The notes beneath the pieces are model-generated. The model was not told the DNA's origin and did not search any database. It saw only the letters and a list, made by a program, of their open reading frames with translations. From Clostridium pasteurianum BC1 (lineage in GTDB: Bacteria; Bacillota; Clostridia; Clostridiales; Clostridiaceae), in the NCBI RefSeq assembly GCF_000389635.1, contig NC_021182.1:2790001-2854000 (forward strand): DNA of 64,000 nucleotides. Reading direction: 5' to 3'. The translations under genes were made by a program, and so were the position numbers. This document shows positions 52,420-63,115 of the stretch, in pieces; position 1 is the first letter of the stretch, and every line of letters begins with the position of its first letter.

Positions 52420-53968
52420 CAGAATACTCCTCATTGCTGTATATGGTATTCCTGTACTCATGGATAGTAGTAATTCCATCTTTAATTAAAGCCACACAAT
52501 TTTGTCTTAAGGTTTTCATTCCTATTCTCACACTATATTCTCTTAATTTTTCCGTACTTACGCCTTCATATATAAATTTCTTCATTTCATTATCTATTTT
52601 CATTATTTCAAATATTGCAATTCTTCCCAGGTAACCTGTATTGTTGCATTTTGGACAGCCTTTACCTTTAAATAAATATTGTTTTTCTTTTAAATTACAT
52701 ATTTCTCTTTCTACAGCATCAGGCATATATTTTTCCTTGCAATGTGGACATATTTTCCTAACTAAACGCTGCGCTATAACTGCTATTAATGCATCTGCCA
52801 ATAAGTAGTGCTGCACTCCCATATCCATAAGTCTCAGCACAGTACCTGGTGCATCCTTTGTATGCAGCGTACTTATTACTAGATGACCTGTTATTGCCGC
52901 TCTAACTGCAACCTTAGCAGTTTCCTCATCACGTATTTCACCTACAGATATAATGTCGGGGTCTTGCCTAAGCAGGCTTCTAAGTCCTGATGGGAAAGTG
53001 AGTCCTGCTGTTTTATTTACATTTATTTGATTTATATTGTCAATGGTAAATTCAACTGGATCTTCAATAGTTACAATGTTTTTTTCTTCTTTATTTAATT
53101 CTTTTAGAATGGAATAAACTGTACTGGATTTGCCGCTTCCTGTGGGTCCACATAATAAAATTATCCCATTAGGTTTGGATATAATATCTCTTATAATATT
53201 AGCACTGCTGTGGGCCAATTCATCTAAGGAAATATTTTTTATAGTTTTGTAAAGAACTCTTATAACAAATTTTTCTCCATATATAGTTGGAATAGAAGAT
53301 ACTCTAAAATCATAGCCTGACTCATCTTTAATATAGTCTATTTTACCATCTTGAGGTATCATTCTCAGGGTTATATTCATTTTAGCCATGACCTTTATTC
53401 TTATATTGATACTTTTATAGGCAGCCTTAGGCAGCTTCATCAATTCCTGTAATCTGCCATCCACTCTTATTCTTATATATAAATAATTTTTAAATGGTTC
53501 AATATGTATGTCACTGGCTTTTCTTGCAATAGCTTGAGTAATAATTGAATCTATCAATCTTACAGAAGGCGAATCATTTACTTCACTATCATCAATATTG
53601 TTATTTAAACTTTTCACTTCAATATCTTTTTCCATTTCCCTTATAGCTTTTTTACTATCTTTCATCTCATAGAAAAGCTTTATATAGTAAAGTATTTGAT
53701 CTTTACTGGCTTTAAAGGGGACTATATTCTTTTGCGTAATAAATCTTAAATCATTCAACGCTGCTGAATCTAATGGATTTTCCATTGCTACAAATAATTC
53801 ACTTTCATTTTCTTTATATGGAAAAACGCAGTGCTTACAAGCTATAGACTTGTTTATAAATTTTATTGGTTCAGTGGATATTTGAAAATTATCTAAATCT
53901 ATAAATCCATCTGAGTTATTATAAATTTCTGTTGACTTCTTAAACTTATTTTCTATAATTATCATCAC
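52406..53968 (-). CDS. pilB: Type IV pilus assembly ATPase PilB
   Basis: A 520-residue GspE/PilB ATPase: an N-terminal MshEN-like region (1-110), Walker A LLCGPTGSGKSSTVYSI, Asp box PDIISVGEIRDEETA (Walker B region), His box LVISTLHTKDA, and a zinc site (CPHCKEKYMP ... CPKCNNTGYLGR). It drives pilus extension in the cytoplasm with the PilC platform. The first gene of the operon; no PilT retraction ATPase is in the window. The gene itself looks intact although its partner pilC is interrupted. Confidence 0.93.
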   Translation of the reverse strand: MMIIIENKFKKSTEIYNNSDGFIDLDNFQISTEPIKFINKSIACKHCVFPYKENESELFVAMENPLDSAALNDLRFITQKNIVPFKASKDQILYYIKLFYEMKDSKKAIREMEKDIEVKSLNNNIDDSEVNDSPSVRLIDSIITQAIARKASDIHIEPFKNYLYIRIRVDGRLQELMKLPKAAYKSINIRIKVMAKMNITLRMIPQDGKIDYIKDESGYDFRVSSIPTIYGEKFVIRVLYKTIKNISLDELAHSSANIIRDIISKPNGIILLCGPTGSGKSSTVYSILKELNKEEKNIVTIEDPVEFTIDNINQINVNKTAGLTFPSGLRSLLRQDPDIISVGEIRDEETAKVAVRAAITGHLVISTLHTKDAPGTVLRLMDMGVQHYLLADALIAVIAQRLVRKICPHCKEKYMPDAVEREICNLKEKQYLFKGKGCPKCNNTGYLGRIAIFEIMKIDNEMKKFIYEGVSTEKLREYSVRIGMKTLRQNCVALIKDGITTIHEYRNTIYSNEEYSDEVI

Positions 53969-54211
53969 CCTTTAAACTGCTTATTTTCTTCTATTATTTA
54001 CCGTATTTTATTTTCCTAATCAATAAAAATAAAAATTTTTTCACAAATAAATTTTATTATATACTCTTATGTGAATTTCTTTTAAAACTTAAGTTAAATT
54101 ATAGGTCACTGTTAATAAAAATAAACTCTTGTTTTACATATATCACAATAGTAAAATTTACATATAGACTAAAAAATCAAATTCTAAAATTAAAAAACTA
54201 GAGGTGTTTTA

Positions 54212-55375
54212 ATGTTAAATTTTAATTATTCTATTCCAACTAAAATTTTTTTTGGTAAAGGCCAAATAAGTGTTTTGCCTGACCAAATACAAAAGTACGG
54301 TTCAAAAATACTTCTTGTATACGGTGGCGGCAGTATAAAAAGAAATGGTCTCTATGATGATATAGTCAATAAATTAAAGGAAAATTCTATTGATTTCTGG
54401 GAGCTTTCCGGTGTAGAACCAAATCCAAGAATAACAACTGTAAGAAAAGGTGTTGAAATTTGCAGAGAAAATAAAATAGACCTTGTACTTGCAGTGGGTG
54501 GAGGCAGTTCTATCGATTGTGCCAAGGTTGTAGCTGCTGGATATTTTTATGAGGGAGATACTTGGGACGTTGTTAAAAATCCAAGTAAGATCTCTAAAGT
54601 ACTTCCTATTGCAAGCGTATTGACTTTGGCTGCTACAGGCTCTGAAATGGATGTCTTTGCAGTTATTACAAACATGGATACTAACGAAAAATTAGGAACT
54701 GGACATGAGGACATGGTTCCTAGATTCTCAATATTAGATCCTACCTATACCTTTACTGTACCTGCTAATCAGACAGCAGCTGGAACAGCTGATATTATGA
54801 GCCATATTTTTGAAACATATTTCAGCAGTACCAAAGGTGCATTTTTACAGGATAGGATGGCTGAAGCACTTCTTAAAACCTGCATAAATTATGGAAAAAA
54901 GGCAATTGATGAACCTGAAAACTATGAAGCACGAGCAAATCTAATGTGGGCTTCCAGCCTTGCTATAAATGGGCTGTTAGGCTATGGCAAGCATAAAAAC
55001 TGGTGTGTACATCCTATGGAGCATGAACTCAGTGCCTATTATGATATTACTCACGGCGTTGGGCTTGCAATTTTAACTCCCTACTGGATGAAGTATATTC
55101 TAGATGACAGTACTGTAGATAAATTTGTAGAATTTGGCATAAACGTTTGGGGTATAGATTCAAATAAAGATAAATATGACGTAGCAAATACTGCTATCAA
55201 TAGAACTAGAGAATACTTTGATTTGCTTGGAATTCCATCAAAATTAAGTGAAGTTGGCATAGACGAAGATAAACTTGAAAAAATGGCAAAGCAAGCTGTA
55301 AGAAAGGGGAAAATAGGAAGTTTGAAGCCAATAGATGATAAAGATGTGCTTAATATCTTTAAGGCTGCTCTATAA
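54212..55375 (+). CDS. Iron-containing alcohol dehydrogenase (butanol dehydrogenase-like)
   Basis: A 387-residue protein of the group III dehydrogenases. The nucleotide-binding loop is AVGGGSSIDCAKVVAAG; metal ligands are Asp and His in GTADIMSHIFE and the two His of VHPMEHELSAYYDITHGVGLAI. It probably reduces aldehydes to alcohols with NADPH, like the clostridial BdhA/BdhB enzymes. AGAGGTG lies eight bases before the ATG. Monocistronic and divergent from the pilus operon. Natural substrate cannot be read from sequence. Confidence 0.9.
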   Translation: MLNFNYSIPTKIFFGKGQISVLPDQIQKYGSKILLVYGGGSIKRNGLYDDIVNKLKENSIDFWELSGVEPNPRITTVRKGVEICRENKIDLVLAVGGGSSIDCAKVVAAGYFYEGDTWDVVKNPSKISKVLPIASVLTLAATGSEMDVFAVITNMDTNEKLGTGHEDMVPRFSILDPTYTFTVPANQTAAGTADIMSHIFETYFSSTKGAFLQDRMAEALLKTCINYGKKAIDEPENYEARANLMWASSLAINGLLGYGKHKNWCVHPMEHELSAYYDITHGVGLAILTPYWMKYILDDSTVDKFVEFGINVWGIDSNKDKYDVANTAINRTREYFDLLGIPSKLSEVGIDEDKLEKMAKQAVRKGKIGSLKPIDDKDVLNIFKAAL

Positions 55376-55483
55376 ACCTCTATATAATAAAATTTAGACT
55401 CCCCATTAAAATCCACACTTTACTGTTATGAATATTGTTTACTACTCTAGAATTATTATTTTGCTTCAATGGAAATAAAAAAA

Positions 55484-55516
55484 GGTCACACAGAGTAAAT
55501 TTACTTTGCGTGACCA
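55484..55516 (-). terminator. Strong terminator at the end of pabC
   Basis: GGTCACRCARAGTAAA pairs over about 16 bp with its complement and is followed on the minus strand by seven T. The pabC stop codon (55501) lies inside the stem. Confidence 0.85.
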
Positions 55517-56256
55517 ATATAAGACTTGTAATCATTTATAATATTATAGGTGACTTCTTTTTCTTTAAAAATCCTACCTTCAAATTTAGAGACTGGCATA
55601 ATTCCCATAACACTATTAGTTAAAAATATTTCATCGGATTTTAGCAATTCATCCTTACTAAATTTACCTTCTACTACAGAATAATTTTTAAATATATACT
55701 TTCTTATGGTTCCATTAAGCAATCCACAATTTATATCAGGGGTATATATTGTATTATCCTTTATAAAAAATATATTTGATACACTTCCCTCTGCAATTTC
55801 ATTGTCTGAATTTAAAAACAAAACTTCATCATAACCTTCTTCTTTACATTTTCTATGCTCCAATATGTTATCAAGATAGTTTAAGGATTTCAAATAGGTA
55901 ACAATAGAATCTTTATTTCTCCGCAAACTGCTTATTTTTAATTTAAATCCATTATCATATATGGCTTCTGTATAATTATTTTTTCTCCAGGTAAAAATAT
56001 TGTTTTTTTCACTGACAACTAATTTTAGAACTCCATCCTTAAATTTTAATTCTTTCAGTGCATTTATTACTTCTTTTTCTTCTATTCTTTTATCTATTCC
56101 AATAGTTTTTAATCCTTCATTTATTCTGTCTATATGCTCCTTTAAAAATAAAATTCTATTATTGTAAATCAGCATAGTTTCAAAAAGGCCTTCTCCAAAA
56201 TAAAAGCCATTATCAATAGATATTTTATCCTCTCTCAATTCACCATTTACAAGCAT
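55501..56256 (-). CDS. pabC: 4-amino-4-deoxychorismate lyase
   Basis: A 251-residue class IV PLP enzyme that releases pyruvate from aminodeoxychorismate to give p-aminobenzoate. Visible: the N-terminal DNGFYFGEGLFETMLIY stretch, the lysine region ILEHRKCKEEGYDEVLFLN, and EIAEGSVSNIFFI with the conserved phosphate-binding segment. It follows pabB by 25 bases. Branched-chain or D-amino-acid aminotransferases share the fold, but the pab context decides. Confidence 0.9.
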   Translation of the reverse strand: MLVNGELREDKISIDNGFYFGEGLFETMLIYNNRILFLKEHIDRINEGLKTIGIDKRIEEKEVINALKELKFKDGVLKLVVSEKNNIFTWRKNNYTEAIYDNGFKLKISSLRRNKDSIVTYLKSLNYLDNILEHRKCKEEGYDEVLFLNSDNEIAEGSVSNIFFIKDNTIYTPDINCGLLNGTIRKYIFKNYSVVEGKFSKDELLKSDEIFLTNSVMGIMPVSKFEGRIFKEKEVTYNIINDYKSYIGHAK

Positions 56257-56281
56257 ATAATTTTTACTCCTTCCGAAATAT

Positions 56282-57637
56282 TTAGGATAGACATCTCATA
56301 AGAGCTTTTGCCTTATCTAGAGTTTCCTGATATTCATCTTCTCTTATTGATTCCCAGGTGATCCCTCCACCTACTCCGAAATAGGCTTTTTTATCCTTTA
56401 TCACTATGGTTCTTATAGCTATATTCAAATCCATATTTCCATCAAAGCCCAAATATCCAATGCAACCTGTATATAGATTTCGTCTTGTAGGCTCCAGTTC
56501 CTCTATAATTTCCATAGCTCTTATCTTCGGAGCTCCTGTAATAGATCCACCTGGGAAACAGGCCTTAAGACAATCTAAGGCTGTAAGTTCATCCTTCAAT
56601 ACACCAGTTATAGTAGATACAAGATGAAATACAGTGCTATACTTCTCCAATTTAAATAACTCCGTAACCTTTACGGAATCAGCGTTGCACACTTTACTTA
56701 AATCATTTCTCTCAAGATCTACAATCATAAGTAATTCAGACTTATCCTTTTCACTTTCAACAAGTGTCTTTGCATTTTTCAAATCCTCACTAGCATTTCT
56801 TCCTCTGGGCCTTGTGCCTTTAATAGGTCTGGTTTCTATTATTTTATCTTTAATTTTTAAAAATCTTTCTGGTGAGGAGGAAATTATACTAAAATCTTCT
56901 ATATTTAAAAAAGCCGCAAAGGGAGAAGGATTTATATATCTTAATTCTTTATATACCGCATAGGGACTTTTATTTGTTTCACAGGAAAAACTTTGAGTTA
57001 AATTGGCTATATATACGTCCCCGTTTTCTATGTATTCTCTTAGTTTATCTATGGAAGCTAGATAATCTTCCTTTGTAAAATTAGCTTCAAATTTATTTTC
57101 TTTTCCTTCTAAATATGTATATGTGATTTTATTTCCCCTGCTTATTCTTTCCTTTATGTGCTTAATGCTTTCTTTTGAATCTTTTAATATACCTAAAGCA
57201 GTTATATAGATTTTATTTTCCAAATTATCCTTAATTATAGCATTATCATAAAAATATAAATAAACCTCTGGTATTTTCATGTTATTCGATGCCATTTTTG
57301 GAATATTTTCTAATATTCTTCCTAAATCATAAGAAAAATACCCCATAGCCCCCCCTATATATGGAAGTCTAGTATTATTATTTATCTTATAATTTTTCAT
57401 TATTCTTTTTATAGCTTCAAAGGGCTCATCAGTATCTACCACTTTACCATCTATAAAACATTTATTATCTTCGTATTTGAAGCTGCTAAAGACATTTATT
57501 CCTATGAAGGAGTATCTCCCCAGATTATTATGGTCTATACCACTATCCAGAAAAGTCACTGTCTTATCTTCCTTGAACAGCGAATATATATCAAAAGCAT
57601 CTAAATAGGTGCTCATTTCTTCCATTAAAAAATTCAT
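56282..57637 (-). CDS. pabB: Aminodeoxychorismate synthase component I
   Basis: A 451-residue chorismate-binding enzyme. The ETRPIKGTRPRG motif carries the Lys typical of PabB (PIKGT), which separates it from anthranilate synthase TrpE (PIAGT). Further: ELLMIVDLERNDLSKVC and GGSITGAPKIRAMEIIEELE. With the PabA glutaminase it makes 4-amino-4-deoxychorismate for folate. It is cotranscribed with pabC. A second in-frame ATG five codons downstream could also be the start. Confidence 0.94.
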   Translation of the reverse strand: MNFLMEEMSTYLDAFDIYSLFKEDKTVTFLDSGIDHNNLGRYSFIGINVFSSFKYEDNKCFIDGKVVDTDEPFEAIKRIMKNYKINNNTRLPYIGGAMGYFSYDLGRILENIPKMASNNMKIPEVYLYFYDNAIIKDNLENKIYITALGILKDSKESIKHIKERISRGNKITYTYLEGKENKFEANFTKEDYLASIDKLREYIENGDVYIANLTQSFSCETNKSPYAVYKELRYINPSPFAAFLNIEDFSIISSSPERFLKIKDKIIETRPIKGTRPRGRNASEDLKNAKTLVESEKDKSELLMIVDLERNDLSKVCNADSVKVTELFKLEKYSTVFHLVSTITGVLKDELTALDCLKACFPGGSITGAPKIRAMEIIEELEPTRRNLYTGCIGYLGFDGNMDLNIAIRTIVIKDKKAYFGVGGGITWESIREDEYQETLDKAKALMRCLS

Positions 57638-57916
57638 AATTACCTCTTATAATTTGCGACTTTAATACATCATTTTATCTATTAAACATGCATACTGTAG
57701 TTAATTATCTTTACTAATAAACTATCTATTTTTTTTTAATTACCCATTATTAACGCATATTCTACACAATGATATTTATGTTTTTGCCTCAATCATTTGA
57801 ATTTTTATCCATTCAGTGGAATATGGGATGTTAAGCAAGTATATAATTTTAATTACAACCTATACACTTAGAAATAATAGTAAATTAAGGATAATTATAA
57901 GAAGGATAGTCTATAT

Positions 57917-58507
57917 TTAATTATTTATTTTTTTATAATTCTTAGCTTCCTGTATAAAATTTCCCAGCATTTTATATCCGTCTTCAGTGAGCTCTGCTTC
58001 AGGATGGAATTGAACACCCTCTACTAAAAAATCTTTATGTCTGATTCCCATTATTATTCCATCGCTGGTTTCAGCAGTTATATTTAAACAATCAGGAAGA
58101 TTTTCTTTACTTACCACAAGGGAGTGATATCTAGTAACCTTTACTGGATTTTTTATATTTTTAAAAACGCCTTTTCCATTATGATATATTTCAGATATCT
58201 TTCCGTGCATAGGTTTTTTACCCTTTATTATTTTCCCTCCAAAAGCATAGGCAATAGTCTGGTGCCCAAGACATATACCTAAAATAGGTATTTTACCACT
58301 GAATTTTTTTATTATTTCAATGCATATGCCTGAATCCTCTGGTCTCTTTGGTCCAGGAGATATTATTATACCCTGCGGCTTTATATTTATTATATCATCT
58401 ATAGTAATTTTGTCATTTCTATAAATTTGTGTATATTCCTTTAAATTTTCAAGGTATCTTACCAAATTATAGGTAAAAGAATCATAGTTATCAATCATTA
58501 AAAACAT
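57917..58507 (-). CDS. pabA: Aminodeoxychorismate synthase glutamine amidotransferase
   Basis: A 196-residue class I glutaminase with catalytic Cys in ILGICLGHQTIA and His/Glu in VEGVQFHPEAELTEDG. The oxyanion region SPGPKRPEDSG is intact. The sequence also fits TrpG, since the two are often shared, but the neighbours pabB and pabC point to folate. A gap of 279 bp separates it from pabB with no gene; it is AT-rich and may hold a promoter. Confidence 0.9.
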   Translation of the reverse strand: MFLMIDNYDSFTYNLVRYLENLKEYTQIYRNDKITIDDIINIKPQGIIISPGPKRPEDSGICIEIIKKFSGKIPILGICLGHQTIAYAFGGKIIKGKKPMHGKISEIYHNGKGVFKNIKNPVKVTRYHSLVVSKENLPDCLNITAETSDGIIMGIRHKDFLVEGVQFHPEAELTEDGYKMLGNFIQEAKNYKKINN

Positions 58508-58674
58508 TTTATTTTATTTCTCCTCAATATATAAATATAAAGACTTTATTAGACTTTATTGATAAACAGAATTCTTGGTATCAGATTGAATTTTTGTTTA
58601 TGACCTCTGATAATTAGAAGTAGTTATCCAGTAACGTAGCCACTCTTTACTCCCACTTGAAGAAAAGCAGAGAA

Positions 58675-58774
58675 CAAAAATCTTCGATTTTTTGTGAATC
58701 GCTTTCACAGAGTGCAAGTAGAGAGCCAAAATCTTAGATTTTGTGCGAATCACTTTCACAGAGTGTGATTGGAG
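58675..58774. repeat. Two imperfect direct repeats of about 48 bp upstream of pabA
   Basis: The units (58675-58723 and 58727-58774) share CAAAATCTT-GATTTT-GTG-GAATC-CTTTCACAGAGTG. Each begins with a small hairpin (AAAATC/GATTTT). They lie between pabA and the lipoprotein gene. This spacer (58508-58854) has no gene; the repeats may be tandem regulatory hairpins or a local duplication. Confidence 0.55.
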
Positions 58775-58854
58775 TATTAGAGTGGGTAGTCATCGGATAA
58801 ATCTATTTTACCACAAAAGTATATAGTACTGAATTTGTCAGACTAAAAAAATAA

Positions 58855-58899
58855 AATTAGCAAGAAAAACAACTTCTTCTCTTCTTGCTAATTTTTTCA
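58855..58899 (-). terminator. Terminator of the lipoprotein gene
   Basis: The stem AAAATTAGCAAGAA/TTCTTGCTAATTTT is followed by T-rich tracts on both sides. It overlaps the stop region of the gene at 58897 on the minus strand. Confidence 0.8.
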
Positions 58900-59982
58900 T
58901 CTTAAATTTTGAATTATATGATATGTTCCACTTTTATTTGTTACTAGATTCACTGAATTATTTTCACTTAAGTACATGTATATATTATTACCGTTAGTAT
59001 CTAATCCGCAGAAGTAGAGTTTCCCGGAAGCATCTATTGCCATTCCTCCGGTTTCATCTACCAACTTAGGAAAATCATAGGTTATTCTTTTTAAGGACTT
59101 ATTACCTATAGTTAATTTATACACAGAGCTGCCATTCATATTATTCTCTTTTCCAATAAAATAAATTATACCATTTTTATTATCAATAACATAATCTTCA
59201 ATTTTGTCTATAGTATTTCCAATTAATATTGACTTATTAAGGTTACTGTCATAATAGTACATATTATTTGTATCAATATTGTTCTCTATATAAATAAAAC
59301 TTCCATTAATTGTTGGAGCAAAAAAAGTACAGTATCCATTAAATTTATCAAATACTATCTTTCTTGTAGAGTTTTGAAAATCATAGCTATAAATTTTACC
59401 ATAATCCTTTTCTCCTGATTGAACTCCATAATACAATAAATTATTTTCAGAGTCCCACCTATATAAATCTCCAGACACTATTACTTCCTTATCAAAATCA
59501 ATTTTCTTTCCTGTAGAAGTATTATAAACACTTAAACCTTCAGCAGCAAAAGGAGAATCCTGTGAAAAACTTCTAAGTGCAATTCTTTTACCATCAGGGG
59601 ATAGCCGTAAATCCCCATATGAATACTCATCATTGATACTATCTTTTTTTCCTTTGTAGACAATACTAATATAATTTTTTGTAAGATTAGTTCCCTGAGA
59701 AATTATATTAGTATACACTGTTGTGTTATTATTTGTATTGTAATTAATACTTGAAATATTATTTAAAACTCCTACTGCCTTAAAATCTTTATCATTTATA
59801 CTATAAATTTTTTCTCCCGCATCTTCTTTAGATAACGCCATTACTTCACTAAATTTTATACTCTCATCTGCATTACCACTTCTCTCCGTATTACCTTTTT
59901 TATTTCCGCCATCACAAGCAGTAAATTCCAACATAAAAATTGCAATAAACATGAACAATATAGATTTCTTTAAAAATTTCAT
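58897..59982 (-). CDS. Lipoprotein with beta-propeller-type repeats
   Basis: A 361-residue precursor with signal peptide and lipobox FTAC (Cys23). The mature part is built of repeated beta blocks, e.g. YSYGDLRLSPDGKRIALRSFSQDS, YRWDSENNLLYYGVQ, KNGIIYFIGKENN and ASGKLYFCGLDTNGN, the pattern of TolB/DUF5050-like propellers. It is probably attached to the outer face of the membrane. No enzyme motif. Monocistronic, between pabA and rqcH. The function is unknown. Confidence 0.8.
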   Translation of the reverse strand: MKFLKKSILFMFIAIFMLEFTACDGGNKKGNTERSGNADESIKFSEVMALSKEDAGEKIYSINDKDFKAVGVLNNISSINYNTNNNTTVYTNIISQGTNLTKNYISIVYKGKKDSINDEYSYGDLRLSPDGKRIALRSFSQDSPFAAEGLSVYNTSTGKKIDFDKEVIVSGDLYRWDSENNLLYYGVQSGEKDYGKIYSYDFQNSTRKIVFDKFNGYCTFFAPTINGSFIYIENNIDTNNMYYYDSNLNKSILIGNTIDKIEDYVIDNKNGIIYFIGKENNMNGSSVYKLTIGNKSLKRITYDFPKLVDETGGMAIDASGKLYFCGLDTNGNNIYMYLSENNSVNLVTNKSGTYHIIQNLR

Positions 59983-60419
59983 GTAAACTCAGTTGCTCCT
60001 TCAAAAATAATTGACATAAAATCATATTTCCTACACTCTTTATCTTTACAACTTTAAAATATCACCCCTTCACAGTATATTTATTTTATATAATTTACAT
60101 TACTAAACATCTATTAGCAGTTATAAAATTATAAAAAATATTATTGAGTTATTTGCAATTAGAATTTATATAGTACGATACAGAAAAATAAACAACAATA
60201 CAAAGAACAAGAGCACTTTGTTTTATTTGAATATGTTCAATATTAATGCTATACTAAAAAGGTTAATATTAATTAAACTAATCTTAAACTAATAATTAAT
60301 TTTCTTTTTCACAAAATAATAATAATAAATTTTATGCTTAATGTATACAACTTTTAATAATATTTTACTGAAATAAAAAATATTACTATATTTAGACATG
60401 TACGGATAAATAGCAATTT
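59983..60419. other. Spacer between divergent lipoprotein gene and rqcH
   Basis: Very AT-rich and without a supported gene. It should contain the promoters of both divergent genes, but several candidate -10 boxes exist and I cannot choose one. A dispersed repeat copy begins at its right edge. Confidence 0.3.
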
Positions 60420-60535
60420 AAAGGTAGGATACATATTTTGTATGATGATAGTGGTATATCACTGCATTTTGTTAACACAGTATGATTCAAGATAGACTGG
60501 CATACTTATTGATTATTTATTTGAATATGCCTTAC
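60420..60535 (-). repeat. Dispersed miniature repeat, copy upstream of rqcH
   Basis: Read on the minus strand it begins AAGGCATATTCAAATAAATAA, followed by AGTATGCCAGTCTATCTTGA and blocks matching the other copies (ACTATCATC, TACAAAATATG). It ends 19 bases before the rqcH start, so it lies in the gene's leader and may change its expression. Confidence 0.65.
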
Positions 60536-60553
60536 ATGGAAGGAATGATTTTA

Positions 60554-62284
60554 ATGGCACTAGATGGAATATATATATATAGCATTCTATGCGAACTTAA
60601 GGACAAATTCATTGGCAGTAGAATAAGCAAAATAAATCAACCGGAAAAGGATGAATTAAATTTTCTTATAAGAGGAATTGATAATAAAAATTATAGACTT
60701 TTAATAAGTGCTAGCTCCAGCTATCCTAAAATACATATTACTAAAAACAGTAAACAAAACCCTCTTACTCCCCCTATGTTTTGCATGGTGCTTAGAAAAT
60801 ATCTTTTGAATGCAAAAATAGTTGACATAAGACAGGTATCCACAGATAGAATAATAATTTTTGACTTTGAAAGCGTTGATGATTTAGGTTTTAATAGTAT
60901 ATATTCGTTAATTGTAGAAATAATGGGCAGACATAGCAATATAACCTTAGTAAGGGCAAGAGATACCCTTATCATGGATAGTATAAAACATATTACTCCT
61001 GAAATAAATAGATTTAGATCCCTTTATCCAGGAATTGAGTATATATATCCTCCAAAAAGTGAAAGACTAAATCCTTTTAATTTCTCAAAGGAGGACTTTT
61101 TAGGTTATCTATCTAATAATAATATCTCTATTGACGAAAATATGTGTTCTAAAGTCTTTATTGGTGTAAGCAAACCACTTTCAAGAGAAATTATGTTTAG
61201 ATTGCACTTAAGTATAGAAATAGACAATATTACCTCTGATAAGGCTTATGATTGCATAAATAATTTTTTTAAAGATTTAAAGGATCGCAAATTTTCCTAT
61301 AATACTTATTCTGAAAATGATATTATAAAGGAATTTTCCTGTGTAAAACTAACCAATTTAAAGTCTATGGATGAAGCAGAATACTTTTCTTCATCGGAAT
61401 TATTAGAGAACTTTTATTTTGAAAAGGATAGAGCTGATAGACTAAATAACCACAGTATAGACCTTCAAAGAATTGTTAACACTAATTTAGATAGATGTCT
61501 TAAAAAAGATGAAATACTAAAACAGAAATTGATAGAATGTGAAAGTAAGGATAAATACAAATTATATGGAGAATTGCTTACTGCTAACATATATTCCATA
61601 AAAAAAGGCAATAAAAATATAACTTTGCAAAATTATTACAGTGAAGCACTTGAAAATATAACTATAAAATTAAATGAAAATAAAACTCCTTCTGAAAATA
61701 TTCAAATTTACTTTAAAAAATACAATAAGCTTAAAACCACAGAAAAGATGGCAAAAATACAATTAGAAGCAAATTCTAAGGAAATTGAATATCTTCAATC
61801 TGTATTTACTAACATTAAAAACTGTGAAGACTATAATGAAATTGAAGAAATAAAAAAAGAACTTATTGAAACAGGATATATAAAATTCAATAAAAAAAAT
61901 AATAAAAAATCACCAAAGGCTTCAAAACCTTATCATTTTATATCCAGTGATGGTATAGACATTTATGTTGGAAAAAATAATTTTCAAAATGACTATCTTA
62001 CATTAAAGTTTGCAGATAAAAGAGATATTTGGATGCACACTAAAAATATACCTGGTTCTCATGTAATTATTAAAAATTATGGTCCTATATCTGATAAGAC
62101 GCTAGAGGAAGCGGCTGGCCTTGCTGCTTATTACAGTAAAGCGAAACATTCTAATAATGTGGCTGTAGACTATACAGAGGTTAAAAATGTGAAAAAGCCT
62201 TCCGGTGCCAAACCTGGTATGGTTATATATCTGACAAATAAGACTATCAATATTATGCCTAAAAAACTTGATCAGCACAAGTAA
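60554..62284 (+). CDS. rqcH: RqcH ribosome quality control factor (FbpA/NFACT family)
   Basis: A 576-residue protein. NFACT-N domain at the start (MALDGIYIYSILCELKDKFI with the conserved Asp-Arg in STDRIIIFDF), helix-hairpin-helix and coiled-coil middle (about 270-440) and C-terminal NFACT-R domain with DIWMHTKNIPGSHVII. It binds the split 50S subunit with peptidyl-tRNA and adds alanine tails to stalled chains. The ATG at 60554 (GGAAGG 10 bases upstream) gives the family start; the longer frame upstream lies in a repeat copy. Older annotations call it fibronectin-binding protein. Confidence 0.94.
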   Translation: MALDGIYIYSILCELKDKFIGSRISKINQPEKDELNFLIRGIDNKNYRLLISASSSYPKIHITKNSKQNPLTPPMFCMVLRKYLLNAKIVDIRQVSTDRIIIFDFESVDDLGFNSIYSLIVEIMGRHSNITLVRARDTLIMDSIKHITPEINRFRSLYPGIEYIYPPKSERLNPFNFSKEDFLGYLSNNNISIDENMCSKVFIGVSKPLSREIMFRLHLSIEIDNITSDKAYDCINNFFKDLKDRKFSYNTYSENDIIKEFSCVKLTNLKSMDEAEYFSSSELLENFYFEKDRADRLNNHSIDLQRIVNTNLDRCLKKDEILKQKLIECESKDKYKLYGELLTANIYSIKKGNKNITLQNYYSEALENITIKLNENKTPSENIQIYFKKYNKLKTTEKMAKIQLEANSKEIEYLQSVFTNIKNCEDYNEIEEIKKELIETGYIKFNKKNNKKSPKASKPYHFISSDGIDIYVGKNNFQNDYLTLKFADKRDIWMHTKNIPGSHVIIKNYGPISDKTLEEAAGLAAYYSKAKHSNNVAVDYTEVKNVKKPSGAKPGMVIYLTNKTINIMPKKLDQHK

Positions 62285-62371
62285 GTTATTGAGGATAAAA
62301 TAATAGAAGGCAATCCTATTGCAAAAGCTTAAATATTCATGCTTGCATAAAATATAATTAATTACATGTAA

Positions 62372-62424
62372 AATAATAAGAACACTATGAAATTGGCATG
62401 ATTTTCATAGTGTTCTTATTATTA
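62372..62424. terminator. Bidirectional terminator between rqcH and pyrR
   Basis: A perfect 21-bp stem (62372-62392/62403-62423) in the spacer between the converging genes. It ends with T-rich sequence on both sides. Confidence 0.85.
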
Positions 62425-62578
62425 CAAATATATATTTGAATTCTGAAAATAAAAATTTTTTTAATACAAATTCTTTTTCATTTTACTCACTTTTACTATT
62501 TAAAGAAAAATCCAATATATCCATGTAATTTTGCCTTTGTGCAGACAATATATAATAATGTTTCAATTCCACCTAATT

Positions 62579-63115
<537 letters not shown>

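Noticed and set aside
60482-60553. Longer N-terminus for RqcH
   Set aside because: The upstream codons lie largely in a dispersed repeat; MALDGIYIY at 60554 is the family start.
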